From: PUMD01 sp964599275 | GTDB lineage: Bacteria; Bacillota; Sulfobacillia; SLMV01 | DNA: 10,899 bases | Reading direction: 5' to 3' | NCBI GenBank assembly: GCA_964599275.1 | Contig: CAZRFK010000065.1 | Location: 1-10,899, forward strand | In this document: positions 1 through 7,016 of the stretch, one piece after another | Layout: each line of letters starts with the position of its first letter | Position numbering within the stretch: position 1 is the first letter of the stretch | The notes under the pieces: model-generated | What the model was told of the DNA's origin: nothing | Seen by the model: the letters and a program-made list of their open reading frames with translations, nothing else | The model's database searches: none | Made by a program: the position numbers and the translations under genes

Positions 1-624
1 AGCTTTGTGAAGGAGTTCAGTGCTAGCCAACTCGCCGACAACAATTATCTTGCCATGGCAGTCATCGTCAATTGAATCGGCGGTTAGCCGTTCGGAGGAA
101 TCATCCACCAACACCTTTACTTCACCGCTGCGCTCTCCACCGATACCAAAAATGCCCTGTACAAAAGAGGCTTCCGTCTCTACAACTACTCCTTCTTCCG
201 GCATGACCTCTACCACATTGCCACTTATATACGCACTTAATTCCAGAGGAATCGGGGGTGCCCTCATCACAATCTGACCAGTAACACTGGATATCATTTC
301 TATCACACCATCAGTTGGGGCCTCCTGATTGTGTTTGAACAAGCCGAAAAAAGAAGTTGAGCGCGCAATTGTTTCTCCTTGTTCAACGAAGTCGCCTTCT
401 TCTACTAACATAGCAGAAGGCACCTCATCGGCCTGTACCCCCATTCTGTTAGCTATATTTATGCTTACGGGATCCCCTGGCAGCTGCGTTTTAGCCACCA
501 CCTGATCAGGTTTTACTTCGTCACCTACTTCAACAACAACTTCTCCCTGAATGGGAAGTCGGCGTTCTCTGCGAACTGTCTCGTATTTTGCTGCCTTGAG
601 TCCAGGCGTATATGCATGTGCCAC
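1..624 (-). CDS. Partner protein B of MutL-like ATPase (barrel-sandwich-like repeats), 3' end cut by window
   Basis: The first 208 codons of a longer gene; it is open to the window edge. The GTG start at 624 is the only usable one: an in-frame TAG, which is the stop of the upstream ATPase gene, lies two codons before it. AGGGGGTG (638-631) sits six bases upstream. The product is paralogous to the 452-residue partner A at 4314-2956. Both begin with 24 residues ending in a basic RRLP/RELP-type motif, then a GEVxVxxGDEV segment, a conserved MLVEEGDFVEQGETIAR stretch (residues 72-88), EAPTDGVIE (101-109), and a glycine-rich GIFGIGG turn (158-163). The visible part ends in GKIIVVGELAS (191-201), matching residues 270-280 of partner A. 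The short beta strands and paired V/G turns resemble lipoyl- or RnfC-type barrel-sandwich folds; that fold call is inference. It lacks one repeat unit that partner A carries. No lysine in a canonical lipoyl or biotinyl motif is visible. Function unknown. Confidence 0.85.
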   Translation of the reverse strand, partial: MAHAYTPGLKAAKYETVRRERRLPIQGEVVVEVGDEVKPDQVVAKTQLPGDPVSINIANRMGVQADEVPSAMLVEEGDFVEQGETIARSTSFFGLFKHNQEAPTDGVIEMISSVTGQIVMRAPPIPLELSAYISGNVVEVMPEEGVVVETEASFVQGIFGIGGERSGEVKVLVDDSSERLTADSIDDDCHGKIIVVGELASTELLHKA

Positions 625-627
625 TGG

Positions 628-2511
628 CTACACCCCCTGTGTTTCTTCAACGTACTTCGCCATAGCTTCAGCAGGGTACGCATCTATATTTTCGTTCCAT
701 TCGCGATTCATCTGACGACGATCAGCTGGCTCATCAACCATATACAAGGGGCGGCCCCGGCAATCAATCAACAATCCGGCAACCCCTCCTTCAAGTTCGA
801 CCTCCACCGATCTGCCCAGTCCTTCACCCATATCGAAGCGTCTGGCGGGGTTAATTACTGCCTGCACAGTCTCGCCTTCCTCGAGCGGAATGCGTTTTAG
901 CTCTCCGAAGTTGAAAGATTCCTCTCTTTCAGTACCGTCAGGCATCTGTAGGGTAAGTTTCATTATATCTTTGCCGAACAGTTCATCTGCTCGATAGTAA
1001 TCTTCGCCCGGAACAGGGGCAACACAGGTACCGAGCCTAATGAGGCAGTCCCGATCGAATACCTGAGCCGAAGCCTCGGCATGAACAGTTGACAGAACAC
1101 CCAGCTGGGGCATCATAAAAATACTGTCTACGGCCAGCATGGTGATTCCGCGTGGCTGGAAAGCGTCCATGAGCATATGCGCTGCTTGAATCCGTCGGGG
1201 TGCATGTGATAGCACACCGCCACTGCCGAGGACCATACCAAGGTTCATCATGTCAACCAGGCTTTGTCCTCCGGCAACCTGAGCAAATGCAGTTCCCATA
1301 TCGGCAACTTTCTTGACTCCCTTCAGCCCAGTAGCCAATGTCTGATGATGCTCAAAAGCAAGACGTAGTGCTTCTCTGGCCAACGCCTGCTCAATTATAA
1401 GCTCCTCGAGGGTTTGAGGAATCGTGGTGGGTCTGATCATCTTATTACGAATCCTGTTGCGAAGATCCGCTTCTGGAACCTCGAACGGCAGCCAGCGGTT
1501 GATGTTATCCAGCCCTGCTTCCAAAAGGACATTACATATGCTGTAACTCATACCCAGGTTCGCAGAAACCGTTCTGTTAAATGTCTCATCGAACACACTG
1601 AAGACATCAGTAGTTGCTCCACCAATGTCAACACCGATTACATCCATTTCATACTGCTCGGAAACATTCTGAATTCCTAAACCTACTGCTCCAGGTGTGG
1701 GCATAATATCATAGCTAGTCCAATCCATGAGTTTGTTATATCCCGGTGCCTGAGCCATTACGTGCTCCATGAACAAATCGTGAATCTCTTCTCTTGCTGG
1801 CTCCAGAACCTCTTCTTCCAGGACTGGACGGATATTGTCAACAATTCGGAGGTCAACCTGATCTCCCAGTGTATCTTTCACATTACTACGAGCTTCCTTA
1901 TTACCTGCATAAATAATCGGAAGCCGGTACCCAATCCCCAGCCGAGGTTTAGGATCAGCTGCTGCAATCAACTCAGCAGTCTCACTTACGTGCGTTATTG
2001 TCCCTCCATCTATACCGCCGGAAAACAGTATCATGTCGGGACGAAGCTGTCTGATTCTCTCGATTTTTTCATGTGGTTCTCTGCCGTCATCCACAGCAAT
2101 GGCGTCCATTACAATAGCTCCAGCACCAAGTGCAGCCCTCTCTGCGCTTTCGGTGGACATAGACTTCACTACGCCTGCCACCATCATCTGGAGTCCGCCA
2201 CCGGCACTACTGGTGGACAGGTAAAGATCGGTTCCTCGATCTTCACCTTCTCGAGGAACAATGATACCTTCATCACTCAAAAATTCTTTGCCACTGAGTT
2301 CCTGGAGTTCCCCGACAGCATTTCGAATCCCCATGGTTACATCTTCAAAAGGGGCCTCTACAGTTGTGGGGGCTTCTCCCCGGTCAATCAACCGATATTC
2401 ATCGCCCTGTTTTTCAATCAAGATGGCTTTGGTTGTTGTGCTGCCGCAGTCAGTAGCAAGTATAGACTTTATTTCATCTTTGGAAAGCTGCTGCTTTGTG
2501 GTATCCGCCAA
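628..2511 (-). CDS. MutL/GlmL-like ASKHA ATPase, second copy
   Basis: A 627-residue cytosolic protein of the acetate/sugar kinase-Hsp70-actin fold. It shows a phosphate-1 loop DCGSTTTK near residues 21-28, a second phosphate loop GVDIGGATTD near 293-302, an adenosine-site motif GSGGVLSHAP near 429-438, and the family-typical STSSAGGGLQMMVAG block near 99-113. The family name comes from MutL/GlmL of glutamate mutase operons, thought to act as an ATP-driven reactivase. As I recall, those are nearer 460 residues, and no mutase subunit gene is here, so that role is doubtful. It is a clear paralogue of the ATPase at 6196-4283, roughly half identical by eye, but it ends in EETQGV without the basic-hydrophobic tail of that copy. 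Two TTG starts compete: 2517 lies only three bases after GGAGG, while 2511 lies nine bases after it and is preferred. The partner B gene follows after three bases. Confidence 0.9.
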   Translation of the reverse strand: MADTTKQQLSKDEIKSILATDCGSTTTKAILIEKQGDEYRLIDRGEAPTTVEAPFEDVTMGIRNAVGELQELSGKEFLSDEGIIVPREGEDRGTDLYLSTSSAGGGLQMMVAGVVKSMSTESAERAALGAGAIVMDAIAVDDGREPHEKIERIRQLRPDMILFSGGIDGGTITHVSETAELIAAADPKPRLGIGYRLPIIYAGNKEARSNVKDTLGDQVDLRIVDNIRPVLEEEVLEPAREEIHDLFMEHVMAQAPGYNKLMDWTSYDIMPTPGAVGLGIQNVSEQYEMDVIGVDIGGATTDVFSVFDETFNRTVSANLGMSYSICNVLLEAGLDNINRWLPFEVPEADLRNRIRNKMIRPTTIPQTLEELIIEQALAREALRLAFEHHQTLATGLKGVKKVADMGTAFAQVAGGQSLVDMMNLGMVLGSGGVLSHAPRRIQAAHMLMDAFQPRGITMLAVDSIFMMPQLGVLSTVHAEASAQVFDRDCLIRLGTCVAPVPGEDYYRADELFGKDIMKLTLQMPDGTEREESFNFGELKRIPLEEGETVQAVINPARRFDMGEGLGRSVEVELEGGVAGLLIDCRGRPLYMVDEPADRRQMNREWNENIDAYPAEAMAKYVEETQGV

Positions 2512-2524
2512 ATACAATCTCCTC

Positions 2525-2578
2525 CTCTCGATTAATACAGCTGCTCCCCTGTCACCTCGTCGCTCAATTAGCCGAGAG
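2525..2578 (-). repeat. Inverted repeat next to the ribosome binding site of the second ATPase gene
   Basis: On the transcript the arm CTCTCGGCTAAT (2578-2567) can pair with ATTAATCGAGAG (2536-2525), giving eleven of twelve pairs including one G-U, with one mismatch and a 30-base loop. The downstream arm runs directly into the GAGGAGGAG ribosome binding site, so folding could limit ribosome access. There is no U-tract, so a terminator role is unlikely. A regulatory role is inference. Confidence 0.45.
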
Positions 2579-2601
2579 AGTATCAGGGGTTACTTATCCT
2601 C

Positions 2602-2910
2602 TCACTCATTGTTTGAGTCAGTATCATCTTGGTCTGATTCATCAGCTAATTCCTCAAGACGATCCAAAAAACGGTCCAGGTTTTCGCGATCCTGTAGAAT
2701 GTAGGCAGCTTCTGAAGTATAGGGATGTCCGGTCACAACATTCGCAAATGGTGCTACAAAATGCAAAGCTTGACTTGCAATAAATGACAAGGGGCGAAAT
2801 CCATCAACTACAAGGATTGCAGGAGTGAACATTTCAAATCGTGCAACTAACTGGGCCGCCTCATCAAGTAATTCATCCCTGCGTTCCGGTTCAATCTCAT
2901 CATAGAACAT
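2602..2910 (-). CDS. Small acidic helical protein of unknown function between the two ATPase/partner pairs
   Basis: A 102-residue product from an ATG at 2910, preceded by an AGGGGGG ribosome binding site nine bases upstream; a TTG one codon earlier is also possible. I do not recognise the family. The N-terminus is charged and helical (DEIEPERRDELLDEAAQLVARF). A more hydrophobic central stretch follows (residues 28-60, FTPAILVVDGF... then FIASQALHFVAPFANVV), then a helical segment (70-90) and a very acidic tail with DESDQDDTD (90-98). The central stretch is broken by prolines and charges and is too weak for a confident transmembrane helix, but it could sit on the membrane surface. The gene lies 45 bases after the partner A stop and is followed 90 bases later by the second ATPase gene, so it is probably part of the same transcript. 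It has no visible copy elsewhere in the window. Confidence 0.75.
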   Translation of the reverse strand: MFYDEIEPERRDELLDEAAQLVARFEMFTPAILVVDGFRPLSFIASQALHFVAPFANVVTGHPYTSEAAYILQDRENLDRFLDRLEELADESDQDDTDSNNE

Positions 2911-2955
2911 CAAAAATCGCCCCCCTGCATCTATTAGTCAATGTAAAGACCACCC

Positions 2956-4314
2956 CTAATATACTTCAACATTCTTCCTCGGTACCGTCACCACTTCGCC
3001 GCTATCACGCAGCTCTACCTCCGCGACTGGAACGGATGCTTCCGTCTCAATTTGAACTGGTTGATGCGGTAGCTCAACAATATTACCCAATTCACCGAAG
3101 TGAGGATCACTCACAATGCGGACACGCTGTCCTAATGTGAGTTCCTCATCAAACTGTTCTGCTTCCTGCAGAGGTCCATCATACCCAGGGAATGGACAAA
3201 CGATTTCCGGACGAATGGCTCCTGCTCGAATCTGGGTTCTACCGTTCAGTGATACTTCCATCCCATCGAGCTGCTGGAAAGCATCAAATGCATCTTCCCA
3301 CATAGTCAGCTTACCGAAACCTTCCATAAGAATTACCGTCATATCTATATTTTCCTGACCAGTAATTCCCACTCCCAATTTAACGCCCAATGAATTAACC
3401 AGGTTCAAATAGCTGGCAGTTGCGCAGACAACGCCGCGGACACCAACTTCCTGAGCCTTATCAAGAGCTTCGTCAGTGGCAAAACCACCAGCAACAATCA
3501 CCTTTCCAGCAAGGTCTTCGGTAATCATATCTTCAGTCATATTCTTCTCAGGATCATCCGAAAGCACTGCCAGTTCACCGTGATTCTCAGGTCCCAGGCC
3601 AAAAACACCGTTAATATTAACGCCCTGAGTTTCGACAACTGCTCCAAACTGGGGAAGTATTTCTTTGACCTCTCCCTGTACATAGGCATTTACAACTACT
3701 TCTTTAAATGGTCTAGCTATAGTCACATAGCCCGTTTCAGCATTGATCTCGTCAACAATGCCTGAAATAGGAGCACGGGCAGCCTTGGTGAAGAAAGCCG
3801 ACTGTTCACCCTTTTTCGCAATGATGGCACTTTTTTTGACCTCCTGGCCTACATCAACCATCATATGCTCAGGTACTTTTCCTGGCTTGCACCCTAATTC
3901 AAAGGCAACGTCAAGGCTTACCGGTGGCTCTTCCTTTCCAAACTCTTCGCGAATTACGACACGACCCGACTTATCGGAAATATCCTCGATAACACCACCT
4001 GTTGGTGCTTCATATTCCTTCATACCGTAAACTCCGCCTTCACCACCTCTTGCTATTACCTGGCCAGTTTCAACCTCTTCGCCGATCTCCACAAGCATAC
4101 ACTCTTCTAGTTCCGATGGGTCAATCCCAAGGTGTCTACCCAGATCAACCACCCAGGGAATTCCTGGTTTCAAGGTGATCTTGGCCAACTGGGTATTATA
4201 TTTGACTTCCTCACCTTCCTGCACCAAAACCTCACCGGGCAAGGGAAGTTCACGCTTCTTGACAATGCGTTGTATCGGATAGCTATCGTTTGAATAGTCT
4301 GGCAAGCCAGCCAA
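2956..4314 (-). CDS. Partner protein A of MutL-like ATPase: barrel-sandwich-like repeats plus C-terminal KOW-like domain
   Basis: A 452-residue product. I choose TTG at 4314: AGGAGG ends nine bases upstream, and this start places the RELP motif at the same residue (24) as in paralogue B. Upstream ATG (4338) and GTG (4323) codons overlap or abut that ribosome binding site. Visible architecture: GEVLVQEGEEV (27-37); two similar repeat units (about 54-121 and 133-199), each with an LG helix, an MLVEIGEEV/MMVDVGQEV strand pair and an APTGGVIEDI/APISGIVDEI hairpin; a glycine-rich link NGVFGLG (235-241); an alpha/beta region (270-330, GKVIVAGGFATDEAL then GVKLGVGITG); a conserved NGRTQIRAGAIRPEI block (357-371); and a C-terminal KOW-like domain (392-452, LGQRVRIV...FGELGNI...VTVPRKNVE). 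The gene overlaps the 3' end of the first ATPase gene by 32 bases, which suggests coupled translation and a shared complex. Repeat and domain calls are by eye; the function is unknown. Confidence 0.88.
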   Translation of the reverse strand: MAGLPDYSNDSYPIQRIVKKRELPLPGEVLVQEGEEVKYNTQLAKITLKPGIPWVVDLGRHLGIDPSELEECMLVEIGEEVETGQVIARGGEGGVYGMKEYEAPTGGVIEDISDKSGRVVIREEFGKEEPPVSLDVAFELGCKPGKVPEHMMVDVGQEVKKSAIIAKKGEQSAFFTKAARAPISGIVDEINAETGYVTIARPFKEVVVNAYVQGEVKEILPQFGAVVETQGVNINGVFGLGPENHGELAVLSDDPEKNMTEDMITEDLAGKVIVAGGFATDEALDKAQEVGVRGVVCATASYLNLVNSLGVKLGVGITGQENIDMTVILMEGFGKLTMWEDAFDAFQQLDGMEVSLNGRTQIRAGAIRPEIVCPFPGYDGPLQEAEQFDEELTLGQRVRIVSDPHFGELGNIVELPHQPVQIETEASVPVAEVELRDSGEVVTVPRKNVEVY

Positions 4315-6196
4315 GTTTTTCACCCTCCTCCTCTTCATCAGCAACTGGGCTGTTTTCTTGATATTCTTCTACCTTATCCATCGGGTATACATCCAGCTCA
4401 TCAATCCACTCAGTGAGCTTCTCGACTCTTTGACTGTTGCGGTCCGGGAGTGACAGCGGTCTGCCACGTGCGTCAATTATCAACCCAGCCAGTCCACCCT
4501 CTACCTCATCCTCGACTGTGGAACCTTTACCCTCGCCTACATCAAAGTTTCTACCAGGATCGACAGTAACCTGTGCTATCTCGCCTTCAGGCAGTTGCAC
4601 ACGCTTAATTTCTCCAAACTTCACTTCCTCGATCACTGTCTCACCAGAGGGCATCTCTACCTCAACAGTAACGCAGGCATTACCATATCGTGCGGTACCA
4701 GAAGGCGCTATTACAGTACCGAGGCGAACCAGACAATCCTTATCAAACACCTCTGCGGCAATGTCTGGATGAGTGTCAGCCAATACTCCCAGGTGAGGCA
4801 TCATAAATATGCTGTCCACGGCAAGCTGCGTGATTCCTTCCGGTTCAAAGGAGTCAATGAGCATTAAAGCAGCCTGTTCTCGACGGGGAGCATGCGAGAG
4901 CACACCGCCACTACCAACGAGCATATCCAAATCCATCATTTGAATGATCTTTTTACCCTTTGATTTAAACATGGCTGATTCTTGCTTCCAGCCACCAACG
5001 GACTGCTGTCCTTCAACTTTACGGGCAAGACTCTCGTGATGCTCAAATGATTGACGCAGGGCTTCTCGCGCCAGGGATTGTTCCAGTATAAGTTGATCCA
5101 TGGTTTGGGGGATTGTGGTCGGGCGGACCATCTTATTGCTGATCCAGTCACACAGCTGCTCCTCTGATACCCCAAAAGGACACCAACGTCGAACGTTCTC
5201 GAAACCTGATTCCTCATATACATTGGTAATGCTGTAACTCATACCCAAATTAGCACTAACCGTACGTGTGAAGGTTCCGTCAAAGTCAGAGAAGATATCG
5301 GTAGTCGCACCACCTATATCTACCCCAACAATGTTGGCATCATAATTGTCAGCCATCGTATGAATAATATGCCCAACAGCACCCGGGGTTGGCATAATGG
5401 TTGTATCAACCCACTCCATCAGGTCTTCATATCCTGGTGCCTGAGCCATAACGTGATTCATGAATAGTTCGTGAATACGCTCTCTGGCAGGACCCAAGTT
5501 CTCCATATCGTGTCTTGGGCGAAGATTAGGAACGATGTGAACATCCTGCTTCTCCTGCAGAATTGCCTGGACCATATCCTGAGCGTCCTCATTCCCCGCA
5601 TAGACAACCGGAAGTTTATAAGACGCCCCAAACCTCGGCTGTGGATTGGCGGAAACTATAGTTTCTGCCATCGCAGCCAAATACGAAACAGAGCCACCAT
5701 CTACTCCACCTGAAAGCAAAATTATATCTGGCCGAAGTTCACGGATACGGGTGATGTGTTCGGAGGTAGAGCGCCCATCGTCAACCGCAATTACATCCAA
5801 GACTACAGCCCCGGCGCCTAGAGCTGCACGGTTAGCAGAGCTGGCACTAATTGAACTTACAAGCCCCGCCACCATCATTTGCAATCCGCCTCCGGCACTA
5901 CTGGTTGAAATATAGTGGTCAACTTCCCCCTCCTCGAAATCCTCTGCTCTAAGCAGATCGACAGAGTCTTCCGACTCGACTAAGAACTCTCGGTCAACCA
6001 TTTCTTCAACGAGACGGAGCGCGCGGCGAACACCAATCATTACGTTTTCCCAGGGTTTCTCTACTGTGGTCTGCATCTCCCCTCTGCTGACCAACCTGTA
6101 CTCATCATCCTGCTTCTCGATGAGGATCGCCTTTGTGGTGGTTGAGCCAACATCGGTTGCCAAAATGGTATTTAAGTTTTCCTCCTTTTCAGCCAA
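4283..6196 (-). CDS. MutL/GlmL-like ASKHA ATPase, first copy, with putative membrane-targeting tail
   Basis: A 637-residue product from a TTG at 6196, with GGGAGGGG five bases upstream. Nucleotide-binding motifs of the ASKHA fold are intact: DVGSTTTK (15-22), STSSAGGGLQMMVAG (97-111), SGGVDGG (162-168), GVDIGGATTD (291-300) and GSGGVLSHAP (428-437). A beta-rich C-terminal part (500-580) ends in IDARGRP. Unlike the second copy, it carries an acidic linker (DEEEEGE, 620-626) followed by KLGWLARLFKR (627-637). That looks like an amphipathic membrane-binding tail of the MinD/FtsA kind; this is inference from pattern. It would normally be auto-named glutamate mutase MutL, but it is longer than I recall for GlmL and no mutase genes accompany it. 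It is the first gene after the terminator-like repeat at 6312-6342, and its 3' end overlaps the partner A gene. It is likely a cytosolic ATPase acting with partner A near the membrane. Confidence 0.92.
   Translation of the reverse strand: MAEKEENLNTILATDVGSTTTKAILIEKQDDEYRLVSRGEMQTTVEKPWENVMIGVRRALRLVEEMVDREFLVESEDSVDLLRAEDFEEGEVDHYISTSSAGGGLQMMVAGLVSSISASSANRAALGAGAVVLDVIAVDDGRSTSEHITRIRELRPDIILLSGGVDGGSVSYLAAMAETIVSANPQPRFGASYKLPVVYAGNEDAQDMVQAILQEKQDVHIVPNLRPRHDMENLGPARERIHELFMNHVMAQAPGYEDLMEWVDTTIMPTPGAVGHIIHTMADNYDANIVGVDIGGATTDIFSDFDGTFTRTVSANLGMSYSITNVYEESGFENVRRWCPFGVSEEQLCDWISNKMVRPTTIPQTMDQLILEQSLAREALRQSFEHHESLARKVEGQQSVGGWKQESAMFKSKGKKIIQMMDLDMLVGSGGVLSHAPRREQAALMLIDSFEPEGITQLAVDSIFMMPHLGVLADTHPDIAAEVFDKDCLVRLGTVIAPSGTARYGNACVTVEVEMPSGETVIEEVKFGEIKRVQLPEGEIAQVTVDPGRNFDVGEGKGSTVEDEVEGGLAGLIIDARGRPLSLPDRNSQRVEKLTEWIDELDVYPMDKVEEYQENSPVADEEEEGEKLGWLARLFKR
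4321..4333 (-). promoter_or_regulatory. Ribosome binding site inside the first ATPase gene, fixing the TTG start of partner A
   Basis: The minus strand reads GAGGAGGAGGGTG here, within the acidic DEEEEGE codons at the end of the ATPase gene. The spacing favours TTG at 4314 over GTG at 4323, which would directly abut the site. Start placement agrees with the alignment to paralogue B. Confidence 0.65.
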
Positions 6197-6256
6197 TGCT
6201 TCCCCTCCCTTGCTGATAGTTAATTTATTGCAGTGATTTCTAATCTTCAGCCTAAA

Positions 6257-6291
6257 ACCTTCATCGGACCTACGGTCTACATATGGAAGGT
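6257..6291 (-). repeat. Possible stem-loop in the leader of the ATPase block
   Basis: In the minus-strand transcript ACCTTC (6291-6286) can pair with GAAGGT (6262-6257). Between them GACC-GTA-GGTC (6277-6267) forms an inner four-pair stem. The combined structure is small and has no U-tract. It lies about 60 bases before the first ATPase start. It could be a leader element or chance; I match it to no known riboswitch. Confidence 0.25.
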
Positions 6292-6302
6292 ATCTATCTC
6301 AA
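6274..6302 (-). promoter_or_regulatory. Weak candidate promoter for the ATPase block
   Basis: TTGAGA (6302-6297, five of six to the -35 consensus) is separated by 17 bases from TAGACC (6279-6274), a poor -10 box. It lies just downstream of the terminator-like repeat, where a promoter would be expected if the two blocks are separate transcripts. The -10 is weak, and read-through from the membrane block is an alternative. Confidence 0.2.
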
Positions 6303-6311
6303 TTATCCCAT

Positions 6312-6342
6312 GAGAAAGCCCACTCGTCGAGTGGGCTTTCTC
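6312..6342 (-). terminator. Perfect 14-bp inverted repeat, terminator-like, between the membrane and ATPase blocks
   Basis: The arms GAGAAAGCCCACTC (6312-6325) and GAGTGGGCTTTCTC (6329-6342) are fully complementary around a three-base loop. The GC-rich core AGCCCACTC/GAGTGGGCT is followed by TTTCTC, and the matching A-run lies on the other side. This is the usual shape of a factor-independent terminator, and it could work in both directions. The U-tract is short and interrupted, so efficiency may be partial. It lies about 48 bases after the stop of the last membrane gene. Confidence 0.75.
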
Positions 6343-6389
6343 CGTCTTGGCTTTACATCTATCTTCTTCCAAAACGCAAGGCCTCATGG

Positions 6390-7001
6390 TTAGTACTGTA
6401 CCAACTGTAGCCAGTCAGCCAGGAAATACTCCATTCGCGCAAGGAACAAATTATATCTGTATATTACCGTATTACCAAATGCTATACCCATACCAACCAT
6501 GATGGACCACCGGCCGATAACGGCGCCGTATTTGACAACCGGATTCCTGCGGCTTATGGTGAAGAAGAAATATATCAAGGTACAAACCGCAACGACAAAG
6601 AACACTATATTGTCAAAGGAATCAAGTGTCCGCGCCACTCCAGATACCTGGGTCATAAGTGGTGGCACAGCATAGGCTAGAACCATACCTGCTCCATATC
6701 CAACCCACATGGACAGCGGATAACGCTGCAACCACGAGATTGAAGGGACGTATCTAGTGTAAATTAACAGACCGATTATAGCAGGAATGATAAAGCTCCA
6801 GTGTCCATCCTGCAGGATGTCCTCCATGAGCGTCGGCTTAATTGTATTATGAAACTGATATCCCACAGTATAAGCTGCAGTAATACCAACGTATACGTGC
6901 TCCGCCACTCTCCACGCCGGGTTTTCTCCGTAGAGATAGGTAAAGACAGCGATGCTGAACAATGCACCTACCCAGATTTGTGGATCTGTTGTTACTAACA
7001 T
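6390..7001 (-). CDS. Six-helix membrane protein of unknown function
   Basis: A 203-residue integral membrane protein. The ATG at 7001 is chosen because AAGGAGGTG lies six bases upstream; an in-frame GTG at 7025 lies before that site and is rejected. Hydrophobic segments fall near residues 8-24, 33-50, 68-86, 96-114, 129-149 and 160-182. Basic loops at YTRY (81-84) and ISRRNPVVK (149-157) help orient it. Conserved-looking polar residues sit inside or next to helices: EHVYVG (34-39), a YQFHNTIKPTL loop (48-58) and DNIVF (130-134). I do not recognise a named family or a catalytic motif. It is the last gene of the membrane block, 187 bases after the stop of the previous gene and just before the terminator-like repeat, so it probably belongs to the same assembly as its neighbours. 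Confidence 0.88.
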   Translation of the reverse strand: MLVTTDPQIWVGALFSIAVFTYLYGENPAWRVAEHVYVGITAAYTVGYQFHNTIKPTLMEDILQDGHWSFIIPAIIGLLIYTRYVPSISWLQRYPLSMWVGYGAGMVLAYAVPPLMTQVSGVARTLDSFDNIVFFVVAVCTLIYFFFTISRRNPVVKYGAVIGRWSIMVGMGIAFGNTVIYRYNLFLARMEYFLADWLQLVQY

Positions 7002-7007
7002 ACGTTT

Positions 7008-7016
7008 CACCTCCTT
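7008..7016 (-). promoter_or_regulatory. Consensus ribosome binding site deciding the start at 7001
   Basis: AAGGAGGTG on the minus strand, six bases before the ATG. It removes the eight extra N-terminal residues that a start at GTG 7025 would give. Confidence 0.85.

Noticed and set aside
1762..2535. A 257-codon open frame on the plus strand
   Set aside because: It lies wholly opposite the second ATPase gene, whose motifs are unmistakable; the plus frame is cysteine/serine-rich without domains. It is a shadow, as are the other plus-strand frames in this window.
4283..4344. Overlap of the first ATPase gene and partner A as a frameshift or sequencing error
   Set aside because: Both frames keep family-like sequence to their ends, the overlap holds a ribosome binding site, and the alignment with paralogue B gives a start at 4314; it is an ordinary coupled overlap of 32 bases.
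6197..6311. Possible cobalamin riboswitch ahead of the MutL-like ATPase gene
   Set aside because: I looked because MutL relatives serve B12 enzymes. The gap lacks a B12-box-like GCCACTG on the minus strand and is short for that class. A GCCACTGG at 620-627 is on the plus strand at a gene junction and is coincidental.
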